Source: Candidatus Woesearchaeota archaeon (lineage in GTDB: Archaea; Nanobdellota; Nanobdellia; Woesearchaeales; WJIZ01). From it: DNA of 42,867 bases. The DNA lies in assembly GCA_018303125.1 (NCBI GenBank), contig JAGVYS010000038.1, forward strand, positions 1 to 42,867, read 5' to 3'. Shown in pieces: positions 23,985 through 32,035 of the stretch. Every line of letters starts with the position of its first letter. The stretch's first letter is position 1. The notes under the pieces are model-generated. The model was not told where the DNA came from and ran no database searches. It worked only from the letters and a program-made list of their open reading frames with translations. Position numbers and translations under genes: made by a program.

Positions 23985-25997
23985 TCAGGACACTAAGTAA
24001 GGCTGCAGCCAGCTTAAGTGCCTGTCTATGCCTTCTTCGGAGCTAAATGCCTGACATGACTCTCCACCATAAAAAATGCTTCTTCCCGGGAAGTTCTGGA
24101 GGCAAATCTCCGTAATGTCTGTAAATGTCGAACAAGTCAGGGTAAAATCCCTATCTTCATCAGGCTCTGTTCGAAGATCAGGATCATAATGCCCGTGGGA
24201 AACAACAGTAAATGCTATGGGGTCTTTGCAGGAATATTTTTCACTAAGCTCTTTGATATTGGATTCCCACTCCAAAATAGGAATAACCTCTTTAACATCA
24301 CATCGGAATGAGGGGTCTCTTTGTTTAAGCCCTAATCCTCCGCTAAAGAACTCGTTGCACCATTTCTGGGTTACATTAGCTATGCCTTCTCCTTTACCAT
24401 CAGTTTCAGAATAAAAACCTGCATCTATCTTAGTGTCATAACCGCAGAAACAGCATCTTTGACCATCCTCTTGCAGAATCTTCTGCTTTAGTTGGTCTGC
24501 TCCTCCTCCTGCCGGTGAGCCGCCATTTAACGGGCCGCTGCAGAATGGCTCTTCCCAATCACATAAGGCTCCATTAAGCTGGGCAGCACATTCTCCTTTT
24601 AAGTAGCTCTGGCATGCACTTACCGGTTCTGATTCCCCATCTCCTCCCCCGATAGGGCACAGTGTAGGATCATTACATGCCAAAACAGGGAGCCTGAACC
24701 CAACGCTTACTTCCGTGCCAAATATCCAATGGTCCTCATCAAGAATCTCTTGAACAGTTAGGGAAGGACAATCAAGCCCCCCTGCTGCATTGCCGTGCAC
24801 TCGCACAATTCCTTCAAAAATAAATGGAACACTTCCGACTCCTGTGACACGAACAACCTGTACATCAGAAAGTGATAGAGAAAGGTCATATATACCGGAG
24901 CAGTGTTTGGTTGTTCTCAAGATACCCTTTACATTAAATCTCCCAAAATCTTCCGGCACAGGACTGGCACTCAGCTTCTCAAAACGAAATGCACATTTTC
25001 CAGATTGAGGAAATTGGGGAGCTAATTTAAGGGGGACATTAAAATTAGAGTCTGAAAATGCATCTCCGGAATTTGCTTCCGAAGAAGGTATTAGCTCTTT
25101 GAGTGCAACAGCATATCCGGTAATGCCAAAGCCAGTTGTATCCTTGGAAAGGTAAACTGTTGCCTCTGAATCCTTGCCTTCAGTAAAATACCAGCTTATT
25201 AGCTTTGGCTCATACCCCGGAGCAGCAACATCAGCAAAATATTCCCTTGAATCGAACCTGTTTATTTTTGGAGCCTTTTCTCCATTTTCTCTATATAATG
25301 CAAGTATGCCCTCTTCAAACAGTATAGGATAGTTTTGGAACGTTACCTTTCCATTTCCTGTTTTAACCTCAATTTCTGTCAGAGAATCATCATAAATCCT
25401 TACTTCTGCATTCTTAACCAGCTTTTCTGTATCTGCATCAAGAATAGTTATATGCATTAAACCGGCATTATTCTCAGTTATTGCATCAGCGTTTGAGATT
25501 TTAACCTCGCTTAGGCTGCCATATGTTCCATCAACTCCTTTAATCTCAAATATTCTAACAAATCTTGCCTTGGCCTGAAAATCCTTTCTTGCAAAAATGC
25601 CACCTTTTCCGATTTTCCATTCAGGCACAGCCTTAGACCATTTTTGCCCATCATCAGATATCTCTATTGCAACTGTTAATGGAGCATAGTCCGGATAGAA
25701 ATATGCCTGTATGCTGTTAATGCACTTTATTTCTCCCAAATCAAGGGATATCCAATGAGGAAATTTTGTGTTGTGCCCACCTATCCACATTGTCCCGGTA
25801 TCCCCATCTATTGATTTTAAGGCGGTATATGCCGCACTATACTCTGAATCTGCAGTTGCAAAAACAGGAGCAGATAATGAATACTCGCCGCATCCAATAT
25901 TAGCTATTGCACTGCCTGTTTTTTTGTCAGAATTCATCGCAAGAAAAGGGATAAGAAAGACAATTAGGATAAGGATTATAGCAACATAACTCTTCAT
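23985..25997 (-). CDS. Discoidin (F5/8 type C) domain surface protein, 5' part interrupted by an IS
   Basis: The 670-residue protein starts with a signal peptide or membrane helix (MKSYVAIILILIVFLIPFLA). Residues ~40-170 form an F5/8 type C-like domain (SIDGDTGTMWIGG, PHWISLDLGE, IEISDDGQKW, ARFVRIFEI), a carbohydrate- or surface-binding module. Residues ~180-290 resemble a carboxypeptidase-regulatory beta-sandwich (TILDADTEKLVKNAEVRIYDD). The rest is beta-rich with Cys pairs such as QRCCFCGY. The last codons YLVS* lie at the IS boundary and the stop is supplied by the element. Removing the IS adds 221 residues in frame. A TATA-like box is near 26021-26029. Likely role: envelope adhesion. Confidence 0.82.
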   Translation of the reverse strand: MKSYVAIILILIVFLIPFLAMNSDKKTGSAIANIGCGEYSLSAPVFATADSEYSAAYTALKSIDGDTGTMWIGGHNTKFPHWISLDLGEIKCINSIQAYFYPDYAPLTVAIEISDDGQKWSKAVPEWKIGKGGIFARKDFQAKARFVRIFEIKGVDGTYGSLSEVKISNADAITENNAGLMHITILDADTEKLVKNAEVRIYDDSLTEIEVKTGNGKVTFQNYPILFEEGILALYRENGEKAPKINRFDSREYFADVAAPGYEPKLISWYFTEGKDSEATVYLSKDTTGFGITGYAVALKELIPSSEANSGDAFSDSNFNVPLKLAPQFPQSGKCAFRFEKLSASPVPEDFGRFNVKGILRTTKHCSGIYDLSLSLSDVQVVRVTGVGSVPFIFEGIVRVHGNAAGGLDCPSLTVQEILDEDHWIFGTEVSVGFRLPVLACNDPTLCPIGGGDGESEPVSACQSYLKGECAAQLNGALCDWEEPFCSGPLNGGSPAGGGADQLKQKILQEDGQRCCFCGYDTKIDAGFYSETDGKGEGIANVTQKWCNEFFSGGLGLKQRDPSFRCDVKEVIPILEWESNIKELSEKYSCKDPIAFTVVSHGHYDPDLRTEPDEDRDFTLTCSTFTDITEICLQNFPGRSIFYGGESCQAFSSEEGIDRHLSWLQPYLVS

Positions 25998-26125
25998 ATG
26001 GATTCTTCATATATCGTGTATATAAAAGTTTTTAATAGTCCTATCAGCCTACCATGAAATCGTTTAGATGCCCCAAGGGAAAACATTTTAAATGCCTTTA
26101 TTTTCACCCTCTATGGTGATGAACA

Positions 26126-26407
26126 ATGGAAAATAAGCTAATAATGTTTACTGGTACGGAATGCTTTCACTGCAAGCAGATGCACCCTCTTATTGACAGG
26201 CTGGAAAAAGAAGAAGGAGTCAAGGTAGAAAAGATGGAGATATGGCATAATGCTGAAAATGCCTCCTTCATGGAAAAGGTAGATACAGAGCCTGACGGCT
26301 CAAGATTCTGCAGGTCAATACCCATGTTCTACAATGAGAAGACAGGCAAAAGGCTCTGCGGAAACCAGGAATACGAAAAGCTGAAAGAATGGGCCAAGGG
26401 GAATTAG
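26126..26407 (+). CDS. Thioredoxin/glutaredoxin-like small protein
   Basis: The 93-residue protein has a CFHC redox motif at residues 13-16 after the first beta strand (LIMFTGTECFHCKQM), and SIPMF with a cis-Pro near residue 65, as in the thioredoxin fold. Two further Cys (RFCRS, RLCGN) flank the core. A perfect Shine-Dalgarno GGTGAT (26115-26120) lies five nt upstream of the ATG and a TATA-like cattttaaat is at 26084-26093. It is followed after five nt by lipoyl synthase. It may reduce disulfides for Fe-S or lipoyl chemistry, which is inference. Confidence 0.8.
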   Translation: MENKLIMFTGTECFHCKQMHPLIDRLEKEEGVKVEKMEIWHNAENASFMEKVDTEPDGSRFCRSIPMFYNEKTGKRLCGNQEYEKLKEWAKGN

Positions 26408-26412
26408 CCCAA

Positions 26413-27300
26413 ATGGAACAGGCTTTAATAAAGCCAGAATGGCTGAAGGTCAAGCTTTCTGCAAAAGATGAGTTTCATTCTGTAAAGCAAAGCATCAAGG
26501 CAAATGGCCTGCATACTGTATGCGAAGAGGCTCATTGCCCGAACATATCAGAATGCTGGAACTCAGGAACTGCCACCTTCATGCTTATGGGAGATGTCTG
26601 CACCAGGTCATGCAAGTTTTGTGCTGTCAAGTCAGGCAATCCGAAAAAAGCCCTTGATGCAGATGAGCCGAGAAAGCTGGCAAAGTCAATAGCTGAAATC
26701 TCGCTGTTTGATTATGTTGTGCTTACATCTGTCACCAGGGATGACTTGGAAGATGGGGGAGCGTCTCATTTTGCAGAATGCATAAGGGAAGTAAAAAAAG
26801 CCTATCCGAGTATAATTATAGAAGTGCTTATACCTGATTTCAGGGGAAACATTGATTCCCTAAAGATGATTGCAGATGCCCATCCTGAGGTAATAGCCCA
26901 TAATATAGAAACTGTTGAGCGCCTTCAGAGAAAAGCAAGGGATATAAGGGCCAACTATTCTCAGTCCTTAGGGGTTCTTAGGAACGCAAAGGAAATAGGC
27001 TCGCCTTATACAAAATCATCAATAATGTTAGGCATAGGCGAGGAAGATAAGGAGGTAATCAAGGCAATGGAGGATTTAAGGAATGTTAATGTTGATTTCC
27101 TAACCATAGGCCAATATATGCGACCTAGTTCATGGCATCTCCCAATAAAAGAATATGTAAGGCCTGAAAAATTCGAATATTTCAGGAGAAAAGGGCTTGA
27201 AATGGGCTTCCTTTATGTCGCATCAGGCCCTTTTGTAAGGAGCTCATACAAGGCAGGGGAAAACTTTGTCAAAAGCGCTCTCAAAAAACTTTATAAATGA
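26413..27300 (+). CDS. lipA: Lipoyl synthase (radical SAM)
   Basis: The 295-residue protein shows both clusters of LipA. The auxiliary [4Fe-4S] motif is CEEAHCPNISEC (CX4CX5C) near residue 38. The radical-SAM motif is CTRSCKFC (CX3CX2C) near 66. The C-terminal RSSY serine ligand occurs as VRSSYKAGE near 280. It inserts two sulfurs into octanoyl groups on the E2 lipoyl domain. ATG 26413 is chosen because it follows the upstream stop and matches the family start; the in-frame ATG at 26389 overlaps the previous gene. It is directly upstream of the E1/E2 genes whose product it modifies. The length is normal. Confidence 0.95.
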   Translation: MEQALIKPEWLKVKLSAKDEFHSVKQSIKANGLHTVCEEAHCPNISECWNSGTATFMLMGDVCTRSCKFCAVKSGNPKKALDADEPRKLAKSIAEISLFDYVVLTSVTRDDLEDGGASHFAECIREVKKAYPSIIIEVLIPDFRGNIDSLKMIADAHPEVIAHNIETVERLQRKARDIRANYSQSLGVLRNAKEIGSPYTKSSIMLGIGEEDKEVIKAMEDLRNVNVDFLTIGQYMRPSSWHLPIKEYVRPEKFEYFRRKGLEMGFLYVASGPFVRSSYKAGENFVKSALKKLYK

Positions 27301-27326
27301 AAGCTTAAAACGTTAAAGAGGAAAAA

Positions 27327-28382
27327 ATGGCCAAAAAACAAGAAGAAAACAAATCAGACATTGTAAGCGTGCTTGATGAAAACGGCAAATCAGATGAGCA
27401 ATACCTATCTAAGATTTCGAATGACAAGATAAAGGAGTTTTATAAGGCAATGGTCCTCATAAGGGCTTTTGACCAGAAGGCTTTCAACATGCAAAGGCAG
27501 GGCAGGATAGGCACCTATATCTCATATAAAGGCCAGGAGGCCTCACAGGCAGGTACCGCATTAGCCTTGGAAGACAAGGATTTCATATTTCCGACATACC
27601 GGGATTCTGGTGTTCTTCTACTTAGGAAGCAGCCAATAGTACAGATATTGCAATATTGGGGAGGGGACGAAAGGGGCCTGAAAAGCCCGGATTCTGTCAA
27701 TAATTTCCCAATTGCAATTCCAGTTGGAACCCAGATACCTCATGCTGCTGGTGCTGGCTGGGCTGCCACAATAAGGAAATCCGGCCAAGTTGCGGTAGGT
27801 TTTTTTGGCGACGGCGCGACATCAAAGGGAGATTTCCACGAGGGTCTTAATTTTGCATCTGTATTCAATGCCGCAACTATATTCCTGTGCCAGAACAACC
27901 AATATGCGATTTCTGTCCCAAGAGCCAAGCAGACAAAGTCTGAAAGCATTTCCAAGAAGGCTGTTGCATACGGCATGGAAGGAATTGAGGTTGATGGCAA
28001 TGATATTTTTGCAGTTTACAAGGCAGTAAAGGAAGCTGCGGATAAGGCAAGGAAAGGCAATGGCCCTACGCTCATAGAATGCTACACGTATCGAATATCT
28101 GACCATTCAACATCAGATGATGCGTCAAGATACAGGAGCAAAAGTGAAGTTGAACAATGGGAAAAGAAGGACCCTATTGCAAGGGTTGAAAAGTACATGC
28201 AGAGGAGAGGTATAAAGATAGACAAGGATGCCATTCTTGAAGAAGCCAAGGCAAAGATAGAGAAAGAAATCGAGGCATTCGAAAAGATATCTGCCCCTGA
28301 CCCGAAGGATATGTTCAAATATGTCTTTGCAGAGATGACACCTGCGCAGAATAAGCAAATGAAGGATTTGCTGGGTGAATAA
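27327..28382 (+). CDS. pdhA: 2-oxoacid (pyruvate) dehydrogenase E1 alpha subunit
   Basis: The 351-residue protein has the thiamine-diphosphate motif GDGATSKGDFHEGLNFA...CQNNQYAIS near residues 157-195. It also has YISYKGQEASQAG near 57 and the phosphorylation-loop region YRISDHSTSDDASRY near 253-268, as in pyruvate or branched-chain E1 alpha. It decarboxylates the 2-oxoacid and transfers the acyl group to lipoyl-E2. A TATA-like tttataaat (27290-27298) and a purine-rich RBS (agagga) precede the ATG, so it can have its own promoter. The pyruvate versus branched-chain substrate is not certain. Confidence 0.92.
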   Translation: MAKKQEENKSDIVSVLDENGKSDEQYLSKISNDKIKEFYKAMVLIRAFDQKAFNMQRQGRIGTYISYKGQEASQAGTALALEDKDFIFPTYRDSGVLLLRKQPIVQILQYWGGDERGLKSPDSVNNFPIAIPVGTQIPHAAGAGWAATIRKSGQVAVGFFGDGATSKGDFHEGLNFASVFNAATIFLCQNNQYAISVPRAKQTKSESISKKAVAYGMEGIEVDGNDIFAVYKAVKEAADKARKGNGPTLIECYTYRISDHSTSDDASRYRSKSEVEQWEKKDPIARVEKYMQRRGIKIDKDAILEEAKAKIEKEIEAFEKISAPDPKDMFKYVFAEMTPAQNKQMKDLLGE

Positions 28383-28383
28383 G

Positions 28384-29355
28384 ATGGTAGTGGCAAACAT
28401 AATACAAGCAGTAAACATGGCACTTAAGCAGGAGATGCAGAGGGACAGCAAGGTAGTTGTCCTTGGCGAAGATGTCGGAGTTAACGGCGGTGTTTTCAGG
28501 GCCACTGATGGACTATACAAGGAATTTCCTGGAAGAGTATTTGACACCCCTCTTGCCGAATTGGGCATTGTCGGTACCTCAGTTGGCATGGCTGTCAATG
28601 GCCTAAAGCCCATAGCGGAAATACAGTTCTCTGGCTTCATGTACGGTCCATTTGACCAGATATTTTCCCATGCTGCAAGGATAAGGATGAGGAGCAGGGG
28701 AAGGTTTACCTGTCCATTAGTTATCAGGACACCTTACGGAGGAGGTATAAGGGCATTAGAGCTTCACGGAGAATCTGGAGAAGCAATATTCGCTCACACT
28801 CCGGGCTTAAAGATGGTTGTCCCTTCAAACCCGTATGATGCAAAAGGTTTGCTTGCATCTGCAATAAGGGACCCTGACCCGGTGATATTCTACGAGCCCA
28901 TGAGGATTTACAGGGCAATAAAGCAGGACATACCTGAAAAGGAGTACCTTATACCGATAGGCAAGGCAAACATAGTTCAGGAAGGCAATGATTTGACGTT
29001 AATCGCATGGGGCGCAAGCCTGAAGATGTGCAAGGATTTGCTTGAGGAGATGAAGGGCCGTTACAGTGTAGAGCTTATAGACCTGAGGACAATAAGCCCG
29101 TATGACAGGGAAACTGTGATAAATTCAGTAAAGAAAACAGGAAGATGTGTAATAGTCCATGAGGCAATACAGACATGCGGCTTCGCTGCAGAGCTTATCG
29201 CTGCAATAAATGAGGATGCAATGCTAAGCCTGCATGGGCCTGTTGTAAGGGTTACATCTCCTGATGTGCCCTTCCCGCTATACAGGCTGGAAAATGATTT
29301 CCTGCCAAGCATGGCCAGGATAAAAAAAGGCATTGAAAAAGTGATGGAGTTCTAG
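28384..29355 (+). CDS. pdhB: 2-oxoacid (pyruvate) dehydrogenase E1 beta subunit
   Basis: The 323-residue transketolase-type protein has VLGEDVGVNGGVFRAT near residues 27-42 with the Glu contacting thiamine, then TPLAELGIVGTSVGMA and EIQFSGFMYGPFDQI, and ends in the transketolase C-terminal domain with VHEAIQTCGFAAE. It pairs with the alpha subunit to form the heterotetrameric E1. ATG 28384, one nt after the alpha stop, is chosen over GTG 28375. The length is standard. Confidence 0.93.
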   Translation: MVVANIIQAVNMALKQEMQRDSKVVVLGEDVGVNGGVFRATDGLYKEFPGRVFDTPLAELGIVGTSVGMAVNGLKPIAEIQFSGFMYGPFDQIFSHAARIRMRSRGRFTCPLVIRTPYGGGIRALELHGESGEAIFAHTPGLKMVVPSNPYDAKGLLASAIRDPDPVIFYEPMRIYRAIKQDIPEKEYLIPIGKANIVQEGNDLTLIAWGASLKMCKDLLEEMKGRYSVELIDLRTISPYDRETVINSVKKTGRCVIVHEAIQTCGFAAELIAAINEDAMLSLHGPVVRVTSPDVPFPLYRLENDFLPSMARIKKGIEKVMEF

Positions 29356-29356
29356 G

Positions 29357-30571
29357 ATGCCATACGATTTTATATTTCCTGATGTCGGCGAAGGGATACA
29401 TGAAGGAGAGATAGTAAAGTGGTTTGTCAAGGAGAAGGATTCTGTAAAGGTTGACCAGCCGTTATGCGAAGTTGAAACAGACAAGGCAGTTGTTGAGATG
29501 CCTTCTCCAAAATCTGGAACGATTCTGAAGATACATTTTGAAGCAGGCAAGACTATAAAGGTGGGAGAGCCGCTTGTCACGATATTGATGGAAGGGGAAA
29601 GCAAGGATTCTGTTAAGCAGAAAAAGCCCAATGAGGAAAGGTACACCGGCTCTGTTGTTGGCTTCCTGCAGGAAGCAGAAAAAGTTGAGCCTATACATTC
29701 AAGAGAATCATCTGTGCAAATCACCTCAACAGGAATACTGGCCACGCCAGCTGTAAGGAACCTTGCAAAGCAGAAAGGCATTGACCTCTCAAAGATAAAA
29801 GGCTCAGGCCCAGAAGGCAGGATAACTGTCCAGGACCTGGACAAGGCACAGCCTGTAGAGAAGAAGGTTGCCATAAAAGTAAAGCCAAAATATGACTTGT
29901 TCGGATACATCGACAGGGTACCGCTTAAAGGAGTTAAAAGAATCACAGCTGACAAGATGTCGGAATCCATATACACTGCACCCCAAGTCACAAACATGCA
30001 TGAAGTTGACGTTACTTTACTCGACGACCTAAGGAAGAAGGACAAGCAGAAAAACAAGGACGTTACATTCATTGCCTACTTAATAAAGGCGGTTGCATTG
30101 ACATTGAAGGAGCATCTATACCTTAATGCAACAATAGAAGAGGACGAGATTATACTCAGGAAATACCAGAACATAGGATTTGCAGTTGATACTGAAAATG
30201 GGCTCATGGTTCCTGTCATAAAAGGTGCGCAGGAAAAAGAGGTATTTGCAATAGCCCAGGAAGTAAGAAAGCTTGCTGAGGATGCAAAAAGCAGGAAGAT
30301 AAACCCAATGGAGCTTAAGGGAGGCACATTCACGATAAGCAATCTTGGCTCTGTCGGAGTTGACTATTTCACCCCTATACTTAATTTCCCTGAAAGCGCT
30401 CTCATGGGAGTTGGAAAGCTATCAGAAAAGCCGGTTGTAAGGGATGGAAAGATAGTGATAAGGAAGATAATGCCTTTCTCGCTGACTTATGACCATCGCA
30501 TAGTTGATGGCGCACAAGCAGCAAGGTTCATGAAGGAATTCATAGAAAAGGTAGAAAGCTGCAAATTTTAG
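29357..30571 (+). CDS. pdhC: Dihydrolipoamide acyltransferase E2 component
   Basis: The 404-residue E2 shows all modules in order. A single lipoyl domain (residues 1-80) has the modifiable Lys in ETDKAVVEM near residue 44. After a linker comes the peripheral-subunit-binding domain (ATPAVRNLAKQKGIDL, ~127-165). The catalytic domain ends with DHRIVDGAQAARF near 375-390, holding the active-site His and Asp. It forms the core of the complex and passes the acyl group to CoA. The start is one nt after E1 beta. E3 (dihydrolipoamide dehydrogenase) is not present downstream. Confidence 0.95.
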   Translation: MPYDFIFPDVGEGIHEGEIVKWFVKEKDSVKVDQPLCEVETDKAVVEMPSPKSGTILKIHFEAGKTIKVGEPLVTILMEGESKDSVKQKKPNEERYTGSVVGFLQEAEKVEPIHSRESSVQITSTGILATPAVRNLAKQKGIDLSKIKGSGPEGRITVQDLDKAQPVEKKVAIKVKPKYDLFGYIDRVPLKGVKRITADKMSESIYTAPQVTNMHEVDVTLLDDLRKKDKQKNKDVTFIAYLIKAVALTLKEHLYLNATIEEDEIILRKYQNIGFAVDTENGLMVPVIKGAQEKEVFAIAQEVRKLAEDAKSRKINPMELKGGTFTISNLGSVGVDYFTPILNFPESALMGVGKLSEKPVVRDGKIVIRKIMPFSLTYDHRIVDGAQAARFMKEFIEKVESCKF

Positions 30572-31296
30572 CGAACATAGCATGCTCCTCTTTTTTTGAC
30601 CGCGTTCTCATTATATGGATTACTGTATATTTTCTCGGCAATTTTTTTCGCCGCCAGCAACTCTTCTTTGCTTAGTTTTCTTGTATAACACTCCCTGCCT
30701 GAGCTAAATGATGCTATCATGGCATTGTACAGGTCATCCTGGGACGCGCTTGAATTTAGCTTTACAGATGTAACGCTTCTCCTAATCTGCGCTTCATCAG
30801 CCTTAAGAATCTCGGACATTCTGGCGCTGTTCAAATCATAGATTATAGTTCCGTGCTGCAGATAGTTTCCTTTGCTTGTCTTTGCGGCATTCCCTGAAAT
30901 TTTCTTGTTTCCGACGCATACATCGTTGCTGTTCCTCATACTTGAGTTTATTCCTATTCCCGCCAAAGCAGCGATAATGCCTTGGCATATTTCCCTATAT
31001 GCCTCGCTTATGTTCCCTCCAAAATTTTTAAGCGGTGCGGCAACGCTATATGTAAAATCATAAGGCTCATGGAGTATGGCGCTTCCGCCAGTCATTCTCC
31101 GCACAATACCTATGCCTTTAATCTTGCACGCTTCAATGTTTATCTCGTTCTGGTCTTGGAGAGCACCCATTGAAACCCCGCCAGACTCCCATTTGTAAAA
31201 CCTTATTGTTGGCTCGCTAGCAGAGAAGAGCATATGGTCTATGGCCATGTTCATACTGGCCGAGAATTTCTCCTGCGGGATAATCCTCCATTTCAT
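30568..31296 (-). CDS. lplA: Lipoate-protein ligase A / octanoyltransferase family protein
   Basis: The 242-residue BPL/LplA/LipB-fold protein has IGIVRRMTGGSAILHEPYDFTYS near residues 57-80, corresponding to the RR(x)(S/T)GG(G/R)AV.H loop, and NKKISGNAAKTSKGNYLQHGTI near 125-147 with the active-site Lys. The TGG.A.LHE..FTYS wording is close to LipM-type octanoyltransferases, and a Cys sits just before the Lys loop. With lipA nearby, an octanoyl-transfer role is as likely as lipoate ligation. It lacks the C-terminal LplA accessory domain, like bipartite archaeal LplA. ATG 31296 is preferred; an upstream extension overlaps the RHH gene. It converges on E2 with a 4-nt overlap. Confidence 0.85.
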   Translation of the reverse strand: MKWRIIPQEKFSASMNMAIDHMLFSASEPTIRFYKWESGGVSMGALQDQNEINIEACKIKGIGIVRRMTGGSAILHEPYDFTYSVAAPLKNFGGNISEAYREICQGIIAALAGIGINSSMRNSNDVCVGNKKISGNAAKTSKGNYLQHGTIIYDLNSARMSEILKADEAQIRRSVTSVKLNSSASQDDLYNAMIASFSSGRECYTRKLSKEELLAAKKIAEKIYSNPYNENAVKKRGACYVR

Positions 31297-31331
31297 AATT
31301 AAAAGGGAATTCTGGCAGGATAATAATATTT

Positions 31332-31469
31332 CTAAATATCGCTGTCCATCCTTTTCTTTATTAGGTACTCTATCGCATGGCTCCTGTTTGCGAATATTTT
31401 TTCCCCTACCTTGGAGTCTATCCACTTAAGAAGCTCTTTTTCTATAGTAATGGTTATTCTTTCTTTCAT
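31332..31469 (-). CDS. Ribbon-helix-helix (CopG/Arc-like) protein, 45 aa
   Basis: The small protein MKERITITIEKELLKWID... (45 residues) reads as a beta strand (RITITIEKEL), then two helices with the turn ANRSHAIEYLIKK, typical of RHH DNA-binding dimers. It lies 35 nt upstream of lplA on the same strand and is divergent from the gene at 31648. The shared upstream region is AT-rich and contains a 17-nt perfect palindrome. RHH proteins of this size are often autorepressors or antitoxins; no toxin-like partner is adjacent. Confidence 0.8.
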   Translation of the reverse strand: MKERITITIEKELLKWIDSKVGEKIFANRSHAIEYLIKKRMDSDI

Positions 31470-31647
31470 AATACGCTATAGTATTACTAAATAGTATAAA
31501 AATATATCTATTTTAATTATATTATACATATTAAATATGTAAAAATATTACTATTATATATAAAGTATGAAATAGGTATTCCTCTATTAATATACAGAAA
31601 AGGAAATTTTATATAGTAGTTTCCGAAATAAGTCAATCGGGGGTACA
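31470..31647. promoter_or_regulatory. AT-rich divergent control region with a 17-nt palindrome
   Basis: A perfect palindrome tacatatt-a-aatatgta occupies 31525-31541. Repeated tactat/atagta words occur on both sides (31470-31500, 31548-31566, 31610-31620), candidate half-sites for the divergent RHH protein. For the plus-strand gene a TATA-like tttatata lies near 31607-31615 and a G-rich RBS (gggggt) near 31638-31643. Operator function is inference. Confidence 0.5.
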
Positions 31648-32034
31648 ATGGTAATACTGTTCGATATATTCAATCTTCCAGATGATATTTACGGAATACT
31701 ATTCGCTACAAACCAGCAGATGATAATAGCCAAGGTGCTGGTGAAAGCAATGAAAGAAAACGGCAATTCCTTCAACAAGACTGAGATGAGCTTCCTCGCT
31801 ACGCAGTTGCATGAAGGCAAGTATATTACCCAGATAGACCTGCCTGAGTTCAGGGGGAAAAAGGTAAAGCTCAGCTACAACAAGAGGCAGTTCTATGACA
31901 GGATTCTCACCCCGATGAAAAGCATGGGGCTCATCTATTACGACCTTTACAAGAAGACCTATACCTTATCCGACAGGTTCAGCAAGGAGCTCCAGAGCGT
32001 TGGAATAATGTGGTCACAGGAGATTAAGAGATAA
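31648..32034 (+). CDS. Small conserved-looking protein, possible winged-helix
   Basis: The 128-residue soluble protein begins MVILFDIFNLPDDIYG. Helices around residues 20-60 are followed by a basic segment (RGKKVKLSYNKRQFYDRI) and a beta-hairpin-like LIYYDLYKKTYTLSDRF, which together resemble a winged-helix layout. There is no catalytic motif. It is divergent from the RHH gene and converges with metH, its stop one nt from the metH stop. The family was not recognised. Confidence 0.6.
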   Translation: MVILFDIFNLPDDIYGILFATNQQMIIAKVLVKAMKENGNSFNKTEMSFLATQLHEGKYITQIDLPEFRGKKVKLSYNKRQFYDRILTPMKSMGLIYYDLYKKTYTLSDRFSKELQSVGIMWSQEIKR

Positions 32035-32035
32035 A

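Larger units (their letters stand above)
23381..23988 (-). mobile_element. IS200/IS605-family insertion sequence (tnpA only, 608 bp)
   Basis: The boundaries are inferred from empty-site reconstruction. On the minus strand the left flank ends in GTGTC and the element ends in AGGTC, sharing a GTC tail as expected when the target motif and the right cleavage site are similar. Subterminal hairpins occur at both ends. The upstream side has gggtttaaaccc (23973-23984), cgacc-taaa-ggtcg (23958-23971) and ccgcagg-tcact-cctgcgg (23909-23927). The downstream side has an imperfect stem at 23395-23422. There is no terminal inverted repeat and no target duplication, as is normal for this family. A single transposase gene is carried and no tnpB is present. 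Confidence 0.8.

Noticed and set aside
28125-28640. 171-residue open frame antisense to the E1 genes
   Set aside because: It overlaps two conserved E1 genes on the other strand and has no domain-like pattern.
29278-30072. 264-residue open frame antisense to E2
   Set aside because: It is fully antisense to a well-defined E2 acyltransferase gene and its translation is Ser/Phe-rich as expected for a shadow frame.
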